From contig JAFGCG010000082.1 in the NCBI GenBank assembly GCA_016932715.1, positions 1 to 33,277 on the forward strand: a stretch of 33,277 nucleotides of DNA, read 5' to 3'. Positions within the stretch are counted from its first letter, which is position 1. Each line of letters begins with the position of its first letter. The position numbers and the translations under genes were made by a program. Under the pieces are notes generated by a model that ran no database searches, was not told the origin of the DNA, and saw only the letters and a list, made by a program, of their open reading frames with translations. This DNA is from Anaerolineales bacterium. Lineage in GTDB: Bacteria > Chloroflexota > Anaerolineae > Anaerolineales > Villigracilaceae. Positions 17,694-25,604 of the stretch are shown here, in pieces.

Positions 17694-18977
17694 ATGTCTG
17701 AACCTTTTATGTTAGGTGTGAATTATTGGCCGCGCCGGAAAGCCATGTACTGGTGGAACGATTTCGACGCGGGTGAGGTACGCGAGGAATTTAGTGTTAT
17801 TCGTGAACTGGGATTAAAGGTCGTCCGCCTGTTCCTGCTCTGGGAAGACTTCCAGCCCGATCCGGATTCTGTTTCGAAGGAAGCCCTGGATCGTTTGATC
17901 ACCGTGGCAGATATTGCCGCGGAAAAGGGTCTCGGGCTCGACGTGACCTTCTTCACCGGTCACATGAGCGGACCGAACTGGAGTCCGCGCTGGCTGCTCG
18001 GGGGCACGGACCATCCCTATAAAGATCCATGGATGGGATTACTTCGAGATATTGTCAGCGAGGGTAAGGTGACGGAACTGGGCTACCGCAACATGTTCCA
18101 CGATGAGACGGCACTACGTGCCGCGCGCTTGCTCCTGAAAACCGTCGTAAGCACGCTCAGGGATCATCCCGGCATCTGGATGTGGAATCTCGGCAACGAA
18201 CCCGACCTGTTTGCCTGGCCCAATACATCAGATGAAGGTGCAGCCTGGGTCAGGGAAATGGTTGGACTGATCAAAGAGATCGATCCGAACCATCCTGTCA
18301 CGATCGGGCTGCACAGCGCCGAGCTGCATGCCGATACCGGTCTGCGGATCGACAAAGTCTACAAGCACACGGACAGCGCGGTGATGCATTCCTATCCCAT
18401 GTACATACCCTGGGCGCGCAGACCGCTCGACCCTGACTTTGTCCCCTTCACCTGTGCAATCACCGCCGCCTTAGCCGGCAAGCCCATCCTGATGGAGGAA
18501 TTCGGCGGCTGCACCGCCCAGCCTGGCGAACCATCCCACGTCATGAAATGGACGGAGTCCAATGGCCGTCCGCGCGAACAGTTCATGGCATCGGAGGAAG
18601 ACTTTGCCGAGTTCATTCGCCAGACGCTGACAAAACTTCAGGATAGCGGCGCGACCGGGGCAATGCTCTGGTGTTACGCCGACTACATCCCGGAGCTTTG
18701 GAACCTGCCGCCCTGCGACAACCACCAGCACGAACGTTTCTTCGGGCTGGTGAGACCCGATGGCTCGCTCAAGCCTCATGCAAAAGTGATCCAAGAATTT
18801 GCGGCGACCAAGCCCCAGGTCCAACCGATCCCCGATTATGCAAAGTTCGAGTTTAACCCGGAAGAGTTCTACAAGGGTCCCATCCCTTTCCTGCTCGACT
18901 TTTACGCTCAGTATTTGAAGGGAGCCGATGTCTCAGATCCCGGGCCCAGGCTCTCGGAATTCAAAGATACATCTTAA
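17694..18977 (+). CDS. Clan GH-A glycoside hydrolase, GH5-like (mannanase/beta-mannosidase type)
   Basis: 427 residues, a TIM-barrel hydrolase. It starts with FMLGVNYWPRRKAMYWW. The predicted acid/base is Glu169 in WNLGNEPD and the nucleophile is Glu269 in PILMEEFGG. The two carboxylates are spaced as expected for the retaining clan GH-A mechanism. No signal peptide is present, so it should act on imported oligosaccharides. The family is GH5 or a close clan-A relative. Mannoside cleavage is inferred from the adjacent, nearly overlapping GH130 gene, not from a diagnostic motif. Confidence 0.85.
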   Translation: MSEPFMLGVNYWPRRKAMYWWNDFDAGEVREEFSVIRELGLKVVRLFLLWEDFQPDPDSVSKEALDRLITVADIAAEKGLGLDVTFFTGHMSGPNWSPRWLLGGTDHPYKDPWMGLLRDIVSEGKVTELGYRNMFHDETALRAARLLLKTVVSTLRDHPGIWMWNLGNEPDLFAWPNTSDEGAAWVREMVGLIKEIDPNHPVTIGLHSAELHADTGLRIDKVYKHTDSAVMHSYPMYIPWARRPLDPDFVPFTCAITAALAGKPILMEEFGGCTAQPGEPSHVMKWTESNGRPREQFMASEEDFAEFIRQTLTKLQDSGATGAMLWCYADYIPELWNLPPCDNHQHERFFGLVRPDGSLKPHAKVIQEFAATKPQVQPIPDYAKFEFNPEEFYKGPIPFLLDFYAQYLKGADVSDPGPRLSEFKDTS

Positions 18978-18985
18978 CCCTCTTC

Positions 18986-19013
18986 TTTCCTCTTTCTTCT
19001 TTCCTCTTTCTTC
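18986..19013 (+). repeat. Tandem CT-rich 14-mer, two copies
   Basis: TTTCCTCTTTCTTC occurs twice in direct tandem (18986-18999 and 19000-19013) within a pyrimidine-rich gap between the GH5-like and GH3 genes. It is probably a simple replication-slippage repeat. Confidence 0.8.
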
Positions 19014-19041
19014 TCACCTCTTTCATCCTTTGGGAGAAACC

Positions 19042-21684
19042 ATGTCTCATCTTGACGACCTTCTCAGACAAATGACACTCGAAGAAAAAATTTCGATGCT
19101 TGCCGGCGCGGATCTGTGGCACAGTGTCCCAGTGCCGCGGCTGGGCATCTCACAGTTCAAAGTGACCGATGGACCCAACGGGGCGCGCGGCGCCTGGGGC
19201 AGCATGGGACCCACCTCCGTCGCCACACCGGTGGGGATCGCGCTGGGCGCCACCTGGAACCCTACCCTCGTGGAAAAAGTTGGCAATGTGCTCGCGGATG
19301 AGATCAAAGCCAAAGGCGCGCATATCCTGCTCGCGCCCACGGTCAACATCCACCGCACGCCCATCGCGGGACGGAACTTCGAATGCTATTCCGAGGACCC
19401 ATTTCTCAGCGGAGTGCTGGCAGCAGCCTACATCAAGGGGATTCAGAGTAAGGGCGTCGGCGCGTGCATCAAACACTTCGTGACGAACGATCAGGAATAT
19501 GAACGTCACTCGATGAGTTCCGAAGTGGATGAACGCACCCTGCGTGAAATCTACCTGGAACCGTTCCGCATCGCGATCCGCAGCGCAAACCCCTGGTCTG
19601 TGATGTCTGCTTACAACCGCGTCAATGGGACGTATGCCTGCCAAAACGACCACACACTGCTCGAGATCCTCAAAGGCGAGTGGAATTATGAGGGCTTCGT
19701 CATGTCCGACTGGTTCGGCACCTACGACCCGGGAGCTCCCTCGGGCGGACTCGATCTGGAGATGCCGGGTCCCGCGCGCTGGATGAGCGAGGAACACGTC
19801 AGGAACGCGCTTGCCAGTGGAAAGCTGACGGAAGCCGCGCTCGATGATAAAGTCCTCCGCTTGCTGCGCGTGCTGGAAAAAGCCGGATTGTTCGAGAATC
19901 CAACGCTCCAGCCTGAACGGGCTGAGAACAAGCCTCAGCATCGCAGGATCATCCGCGCGGCGGCGCGTGAGGCGATCGTGCTGCTCAAGAACGACGGGAC
20001 CCTGCCCCTCAGGAAGGTCAAGTCCATCGCGGTGATCGGACCCTATGCCGCGACCGCACAGATCCTCGGCGGCGGCAGTTCCAATGTCACACCGCACTAT
20101 GCGGTCTCGCCTTACGAAGGAATCAGGAATCGTGCGGGCAGCAGGATCAAAGTGGAGACCGCGCCCGGATGCTTCATCTACAAGAATATCCCTGCGCCGG
20201 CCCCCGAAACGTTGTCCACGCCCGACAGGCGCCGCCCCGGACTCACCCTCAGCCTGTTCAACGGGACCGAGCTTGCCGGCGAACCTGCTCATACCGAGAA
20301 TACAACGCGCGTCCAATATGGCTGGTTCGAAAATACGGTGCCAGGCGTGGATCAGGAAGCCTTCTCCCTGCGCCTGGAGGGATTCTTCACCCCGCAGGAA
20401 AGCGGCACGCACACACTCGCTCTCTCCGCCGTCGGATGGGCAAAGCTCTATCTCGATGACAACCTTGTCATCGATCATACCTCTGACTCCGATATGGCAA
20501 AGCAGCTCACTGCCGAGCTCAAACTTGAAGGCGGCAAAGCCTATCCACTCAAAATCGAATATTACTGGAAAGGCAGTCCGCGCTGGCGTTCCCTCTCGTT
20601 TGGGCATCAGCCGCCGCGCGCCAAAGACACAATCGCTGAAGCCGTCAAACTGGCGAAGAGCTCCGACGTCGTTGTGCTGATCGCCAGCTTGAACGGCGAA
20701 TGGGAAGCCGAAGGCTCCGATCGCCTCGACATGAAGCTGCCCGGCGCGCAAAATGAACTGATCGAACGCGTGGCGAAAGCCAACAGGAACACCATCGTCG
20801 TTCTGAACGCTGGTTCTCCCGTGGAAATGCCCTGGATCGACAAAGTCCCGGCTGTGCTGCAGCTCTGGTACGACAGCCAGGAACAGGGCAACGCTCTCGC
20901 CGACATTTTGTTTGGCGATGTGAATCCATCGGGCAAGCTGCCGACCACCTTCCCCATCCGCCTGCAGGATAACCCGGCCTATACCAATTACCCGGGCGAG
21001 AATGGCAAAGTCCGCTATGGGGAGGGCATCTTCGTTGGCTATCGCTATTACGACAAAAAGGAAATCGCACCGCTCTTCCCGTTCGGTCACGGGCTCTCCT
21101 ACACAACCTTCAAATACAGCAACCTGCGCCTCAGCGCAAAGTCGATCACTACGAACGAATTGCTGAAAGTCAGAGTGGACGTCACCAACACAGGCAAACT
21201 CGCGGGCAAGGAAGTGGTCCAGCTTTACGTGAGCGATCTCAATGCCACGATCGCACGGCCCGAGAAGGAACTCAAAGCCTTTGCGAAGGTGGAACTGGCT
21301 CCCAAACAAACCAGGACCGTGTCGTTTACGCTGGACCGCGAAGCCTTCTGGTATTTCGATGTCCACAAGAACGAGTGGGCGACCAAACCGGGCGATTTCG
21401 AGATCCTGATCGGTTCGTCGAGCCGCGACATTCGTCTGCGTGAACGTCTCTCGCTCCTGCCTCCGCCGCGCGCTTCTCGTCTGCATACCGGTCTCACCCT
21501 CGGGAGATTGCTCGATGACCCCGACGGCCGTGCGATCCTCTCCAGGCACCTCGGCGGTTTCCTGCACATCGACGACATGACTATGGCAACAGAAATGACG
21601 CTCGAACAGATCGCAGCCAACCATCCGACCTTCGTCTCGGCTGATTTGCTCAAAGCAATCAACGAAGAGCTGGGGAAAGTTTGA
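19042..21684 (+). CDS. Glycoside hydrolase family 3 beta-glucosidase with PA14 insert
   Basis: About 880 residues. The N-terminal TIM barrel contains TDGPNGARG and the nucleophile Asp223 in VMSDWFGT. The second alpha/beta domain is interrupted at about residues 398-530 by a PA14 domain (LTLSLFNGTELAGEP ... LYLDDNLVIDH), as in KmBglI-type enzymes where it shapes the substrate pocket. A FnIII-like domain (FPFGHGLSYTTF) and a roughly 80-residue C-terminal extension follow. The frame is open to 18928, but that extension translates the CT-rich repeat. GGGAG at 19032-19036 gives correct spacing to ATG 19042. No signal peptide is present, so it is probably cytoplasmic. The last base of its stop codon is the first base of the next start codon. 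Confidence 0.94.
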   Translation: MSHLDDLLRQMTLEEKISMLAGADLWHSVPVPRLGISQFKVTDGPNGARGAWGSMGPTSVATPVGIALGATWNPTLVEKVGNVLADEIKAKGAHILLAPTVNIHRTPIAGRNFECYSEDPFLSGVLAAAYIKGIQSKGVGACIKHFVTNDQEYERHSMSSEVDERTLREIYLEPFRIAIRSANPWSVMSAYNRVNGTYACQNDHTLLEILKGEWNYEGFVMSDWFGTYDPGAPSGGLDLEMPGPARWMSEEHVRNALASGKLTEAALDDKVLRLLRVLEKAGLFENPTLQPERAENKPQHRRIIRAAAREAIVLLKNDGTLPLRKVKSIAVIGPYAATAQILGGGSSNVTPHYAVSPYEGIRNRAGSRIKVETAPGCFIYKNIPAPAPETLSTPDRRRPGLTLSLFNGTELAGEPAHTENTTRVQYGWFENTVPGVDQEAFSLRLEGFFTPQESGTHTLALSAVGWAKLYLDDNLVIDHTSDSDMAKQLTAELKLEGGKAYPLKIEYYWKGSPRWRSLSFGHQPPRAKDTIAEAVKLAKSSDVVVLIASLNGEWEAEGSDRLDMKLPGAQNELIERVAKANRNTIVVLNAGSPVEMPWIDKVPAVLQLWYDSQEQGNALADILFGDVNPSGKLPTTFPIRLQDNPAYTNYPGENGKVRYGEGIFVGYRYYDKKEIAPLFPFGHGLSYTTFKYSNLRLSAKSITTNELLKVRVDVTNTGKLAGKEVVQLYVSDLNATIARPEKELKAFAKVELAPKQTRTVSFTLDREAFWYFDVHKNEWATKPGDFEILIGSSSRDIRLRERLSLLPPPRASRLHTGLTLGRLLDDPDGRAILSRHLGGFLHIDDMTMATEMTLEQIAANHPTFVSADLLKAINEELGKV

Positions 21685-22910
21685 TGACCAAAACTACCCT
21701 GTATCGAACCATTCTCCTCTGGCTTGCCTGGGAGGTCATCATCCTGGGCTTCCAGTGGATCGTGACAAACCGCCTGAGGATCGAACATCCCGATCTCGCT
21801 GTTCCCTGGAGCCAATACGCGACCCTGCCCTCCAGCAATAGTGATCAGATCTATTTGCTCGAGCCATTTATGAATCGACAGGTGTCCTGGGACTCGGAGT
21901 ACTATGTCGGCATCGCCGTCGGCGGATATGACGATCCCAGGGCCAGCACGATCACCAATCCGAATACCGGGCAGGACGTGATCATCAATTATGCTTTTTT
22001 TCCCTTCTATCCTTACGTGATGCGCATATTTGCATGGCCGCTCAGGCTGTTCGGATTGAATCCCCTGGCAGCCGCCAGTCTGGCGGGCGTCATTGTGTCA
22101 GCATTGGGGACGCTCGCGGGTCTGCTCGCATTGTGGGATATGACACGTTCGTACTTTGAAGAAAATGATGCGTATCGGGCTGTCTTTTATGCCTTGATCT
22201 TCCCCACCTCTTTCTTTTTTACCATGGTTTATACCGAAGGACTGTTCATCGGGCTGGCATTTGGGGCCTTGGCGCTCTTGAAACGCGGATACTGGGCCTG
22301 GGCAGCCATTCTCGGCGTGATGGCTGCCTGGACTCGCGCGCCTGGAGCCCTTCTCACCCTGCCCATGCTTATGCTCTGGTGGATGCAGATCAGACAGCAG
22401 CAACCCCTGAAACTGACGTGGAACTCGTTGCTGCGCGGCGCTTTGGCATTACTGCCGCTGGCTGGCTGTCTTCTCTGGCGCTTTTCAGACCTCGGTATGG
22501 GCTGGTCGGAATTACAGGGGTTCTTCTTTGGTCGCAGACTGCTTGGAGCTGGCGAGACGGCTGCAAATTGGCAAATTGTCTTGCAGTATGCCCGTTTCCT
22601 GGAGAGTGGAGACGCCCGGATCTATTTCGCCATTGAAATTGGGGCGATGCTCCTGGCGTTGATCGCCTCCATATGGCTCATCCGCCGCGACCCTGCAGTG
22701 GCATTATTTAGCATTGCCGTCATTATAGTTTCGGTTCTTAGCGCCAGTCCCCAGAGCATGGCTCGCTATATGCTCATGGCGCCTGCACTTTACATTTTCC
22801 TTGCTCAACTTGGAAGGAACAAAACGTTCGACCGCGCCTGGACAGTCTTCAGCATTTTGCTTCTTGGGATGGAAGCCAGTCTGTTTGCTGTGGATATGTG
22901 GGTCGGATAA
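21684..22910 (+). CDS. PIG-V-like mannosyltransferase, polytopic membrane protein
   Basis: About 408 residues with roughly nine to ten hydrophobic segments. An early aromatic-acidic motif WDSEYY follows the first membrane helix and a long loop, then NYAFFPFYPYVMR and PTSFFFTMVYTEGLF. These are characteristic of the PIG-V/GPI-mannosyltransferase-2-like family, GT-C fold enzymes that use lipid-linked sugar donors such as polyprenyl-phosphate-mannose. ATG 21684 shares one base with the GH3 stop codon, so it is translationally coupled to the catabolic gene. Its acceptor is unknown, and it is the only membrane glycosyltransferase in the cluster. Confidence 0.82.
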   Translation: MTKTTLYRTILLWLAWEVIILGFQWIVTNRLRIEHPDLAVPWSQYATLPSSNSDQIYLLEPFMNRQVSWDSEYYVGIAVGGYDDPRASTITNPNTGQDVIINYAFFPFYPYVMRIFAWPLRLFGLNPLAAASLAGVIVSALGTLAGLLALWDMTRSYFEENDAYRAVFYALIFPTSFFFTMVYTEGLFIGLAFGALALLKRGYWAWAAILGVMAAWTRAPGALLTLPMLMLWWMQIRQQQPLKLTWNSLLRGALALLPLAGCLLWRFSDLGMGWSELQGFFFGRRLLGAGETAANWQIVLQYARFLESGDARIYFAIEIGAMLLALIASIWLIRRDPAVALFSIAVIIVSVLSASPQSMARYMLMAPALYIFLAQLGRNKTFDRAWTVFSILLLGMEASLFAVDMWVG

Positions 22911-22947
22911 ACTAAGCAAGCAGATCTTAAATCGACAAGAGGTTAAT

Positions 22948-25455
22948 ATGCGCTACGGATATTTCGACGACCCTGCAAGAGAATACGTGATCACCCGTCC
23001 CGACACCCCATTGCCCTGGATCAATTACCTGGGCTGCGAGGAATACTTCGGGCTGATCTCGAACACAGCCGGCGGCTACTCTTTTTATAAAGACGCCCGC
23101 CTGCGCCGCCTCACGCGCTACCGCTATAACAACGCCCCGCTCGACATGGGCGGACGGTACCTCTATCTGCGCGACGACCTCAGCGGCAAGTATTGGTCGC
23201 CCTCATGGATGCCTACCCGCCTTACGCTGGATGAATACGAGTGCCGCCATGGACAGGGCTATACGATCATCACGTCCAGGCTCAATGGGATCAAATTCTC
23301 GGCGCGCTATTTTGTCCCGCTCGGGGAGAGCCTCGAGATCTGGCAGGTGACCCTGACCAACGAGAACGCCTCGGCCGCGGACCTGAGCCTGTTCTCCGCC
23401 ATCGAGTTTTGCCTGTGGGACGCGAACGACGACGCCACCAACTTCCAGCGCAATTATTCCATTGGACAGGTGGAACCCCCCACCCGCTCCCCCCAAATTG
23501 GGGGGAGCGCAGAGGGGGGGGTGATCTATCACAAGAGCGAATATCGCGAGCGCCGCGATCACTTCGCCTATTTTGCCTGCTCCGAAAAACTGGCAGGCTT
23601 CGATACCGACCGCGCAGATTTCCTGGGACCCTATCGCGGCTGGGACACACCCCTCGCCGTGGAAGAGGGCAAGTCGCGCAACTCCGAAGCACTTGGCTGG
23701 CAGCCGATGGGATCGCATCATATCAAAATCAAGTTGAAGCCCGGCGAGCAGAAGCAGGTCATTTTCATCCTGGGATACCAGGAGAATCCCAAAGACGAGA
23801 AGTTCGATCCGCCCGGTTCGCAGGTCATCAACAAACAGCGCCTCAAGCCGGTGCTCGAAAAATATTTGAAGCCGGAAAACGTGGATAAAGCCTTCGGCGC
23901 CCTGCGCGAGTACTGGACCATGCTGCTTGGCAAGATCCAGGTGACAACGCCCGACGAACACACCAATCGCATGGTCAACATTTGGAACGCCTATCAATGC
24001 ATGGTGACCTTCAACATGAGCCGCTCCGCCTCCTATTTCGAGAGCGGCATCGGACGCGGCATGGGCTTCCGCGATTCGACTCAGGATCTGCTTGGCTTTG
24101 TACACATGATCCCCGAACGCGCCCGTGAACGCATCCTGGACGTATCTGGGACGCAATTGAAGAACGGCGGTGCGTTCCATCAATACCAGCCCCTCACCAA
24201 ACGCGGCAACAACGATGTCGGCTCCGGTTTCAACGATGATCCGCTCTGGCTGGTACTGGCTGTCGCGGCTTACCTCAAGGAGAGCGGCGACTGGTCGATC
24301 CTCGATGAGCAGGTGCGGTATCAAAACGAACCTGGGACGGAAAGCCCGCTCTACGAGCATTTGCAGCGCGCCGTTCAATACACGCTCGACCGCCTGGGAC
24401 CGCACAAGCTCCCGCTCATCGGCCGCGCGGACTGGAACGACTGCCTGAACCTGAACTGCTTCTCGGATACCCCCGGTCAATCCTTCCAGACCACCACCAA
24501 CAAAGAGGGCAAAGTCGCCGAAAGCGTGTTCATCGCCGGGTTGTTCGTGCTGGCATCGCAGGAAATGGCTGGGATTGCCAGGCATTGCGGCGATCAGGCT
24601 GAAGTGGACAAAATGCAAAAATCCGCCGCCGAGATGGAAAAGACCGTCTGGGCAGCGGGCTGGGACGGAGAATGGTTCCGGCGCGCCTACGATGATTACG
24701 GTCATGTGCTGGGGTCAAAGGAAAACGTCGAAGGACGGATCTTCATCGAGCCGCAGGGCATCTCCATCATGGCGGGGCTGGGTGTCGACGCCGCGCCACG
24801 CCCTGACGGGCAGAGCGGCAGCGGCAACGCGATCAAGGCGCTCGATGCGGTGGAGAAGTATCTTGGCACCCCGCACGGGCTTGTGCTGCATAACCCTGGG
24901 TTTAGCCAGTATTATTTGCACCTGGGCGAGATTTCCTCCTACCCGGCCGGCTACAAGGAAAACGCTGGGATTTTCTGCCATAATAATCCATGGGTGATGA
25001 TCGCCGAGACCGTTGTCGGACGCGGAGACAAGGCGTTCGATTATTACACCCGCACCAATCCATCGGCGCGGGAGGCGATCAGTGAAGTGCATAAGTGTGA
25101 ACCCTATGTGTACGCCCAGATGATCGCGGGCAAGGAGGCTGTCAAACCGGGCGAAGCCAAGAACTCCTGGCTGACCGGTGCGGCTGCCTGGAATTATGTG
25201 GCGATCACACAGCATATCCTGGGTGTCCGTCCCACATTCGCTGGTCTGGAAGTGAAGCCGGTCCTCCCGTCGGGTTGGGAAGGTTTCGAAATGAGGCGCA
25301 ACTTCCAGGGAGTCTGTTACGAGATTTCCGTGAGGCGGGAAGGAGCGGGAAATAACGTCGCGCTCGAGGTGGACGGCAAATCCATCCAGGGCACACTCAT
25401 TCCGCTGCCCGACGCAAACAAAAAAACTGTAAAGGTCAAGGCTGTCGTTCGATAA
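22948..25455 (+). CDS. GH94 phosphorylase, cellobiose-phosphorylase-like
   Basis: About 835 residues. It opens with the GH94 N-terminal signature MRYGYFDDPAREYVITRPDT. The beta-sandwich domain and helical linker are followed by an (alpha/alpha)6 barrel with GMGFRDSTQDLLG and catalytic acid Asp498 in ADWNDCLN. YPAGYKENAGIFCHNNPW and NSWLTGAAAWN complete the barrel. It should convert cellobiose and phosphate to alpha-glucose 1-phosphate and glucose in the cytoplasm. The frame extends to 22801 within the previous gene, but GAGG at 22939-22942 sets the start at 22948. A palindromic insert encodes an extra PPTRSPQIGGSAEGG-type loop in the N-terminal domain. Confidence 0.93.
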   Translation: MRYGYFDDPAREYVITRPDTPLPWINYLGCEEYFGLISNTAGGYSFYKDARLRRLTRYRYNNAPLDMGGRYLYLRDDLSGKYWSPSWMPTRLTLDEYECRHGQGYTIITSRLNGIKFSARYFVPLGESLEIWQVTLTNENASAADLSLFSAIEFCLWDANDDATNFQRNYSIGQVEPPTRSPQIGGSAEGGVIYHKSEYRERRDHFAYFACSEKLAGFDTDRADFLGPYRGWDTPLAVEEGKSRNSEALGWQPMGSHHIKIKLKPGEQKQVIFILGYQENPKDEKFDPPGSQVINKQRLKPVLEKYLKPENVDKAFGALREYWTMLLGKIQVTTPDEHTNRMVNIWNAYQCMVTFNMSRSASYFESGIGRGMGFRDSTQDLLGFVHMIPERARERILDVSGTQLKNGGAFHQYQPLTKRGNNDVGSGFNDDPLWLVLAVAAYLKESGDWSILDEQVRYQNEPGTESPLYEHLQRAVQYTLDRLGPHKLPLIGRADWNDCLNLNCFSDTPGQSFQTTTNKEGKVAESVFIAGLFVLASQEMAGIARHCGDQAEVDKMQKSAAEMEKTVWAAGWDGEWFRRAYDDYGHVLGSKENVEGRIFIEPQGISIMAGLGVDAAPRPDGQSGSGNAIKALDAVEKYLGTPHGLVLHNPGFSQYYLHLGEISSYPAGYKENAGIFCHNNPWVMIAETVVGRGDKAFDYYTRTNPSAREAISEVHKCEPYVYAQMIAGKEAVKPGEAKNSWLTGAAAWNYVAITQHILGVRPTFAGLEVKPVLPSGWEGFEMRRNFQGVCYEISVRREGAGNNVALEVDGKSIQGTLIPLPDANKKTVKVKAVVR
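23475..23522. repeat. Perfect palindrome inserted in frame in the GH94 gene
   Basis: CGCTCCCCCCAA (23485-23496), a single A, then the exact reverse complement (23498-23509) form a 12-bp-arm palindrome. C-run and G-run flanks extend it imperfectly to 23475-23522, 48 bp or 16 codons. It is read through in frame as a Pro/Gly/Ser-rich loop. Its base composition is unlike the surrounding gene. Confidence 0.85.
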
Positions 25456-25604
25456 GGAAAAGAAGGACTCGCATTTCGTTTCAACATTCATAACATCGGA
25501 GATAAAATTAGCTGTGAGGCGCCCCTCTTTCCGTTTGGATAGGGTCTGGCTTATGGTGAGCCGTCGCCTGAAATCCCGGAATGCATTCCTGAATAGGAGC
25601 AACA

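Noticed and set aside
18928-19041. N-terminal extension of GH3 that looks weakly hydrophobic, possible signal peptide
   Set aside because: It translates the CT-rich tandem repeat and overlaps the previous gene; a proper Shine-Dalgarno precedes ATG 19042, where the GH3 domain starts.
19150-21624. 824-residue open frame on the minus strand
   Set aside because: It lies entirely antisense to the well-supported GH3 gene; long antisense frames are expected from the codon bias, and the translation shows no known domain.
22801-22947. N-terminal extension of the first GH94 open frame
   Set aside because: It overlaps the mannosyltransferase gene, and the GH94 N-terminal signature with GAGG spacing starts at 22948.
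23203-24705. 500-residue open frame on the minus strand
   Set aside because: Antisense shadow of the first GH94 gene, with no recognisable motifs.
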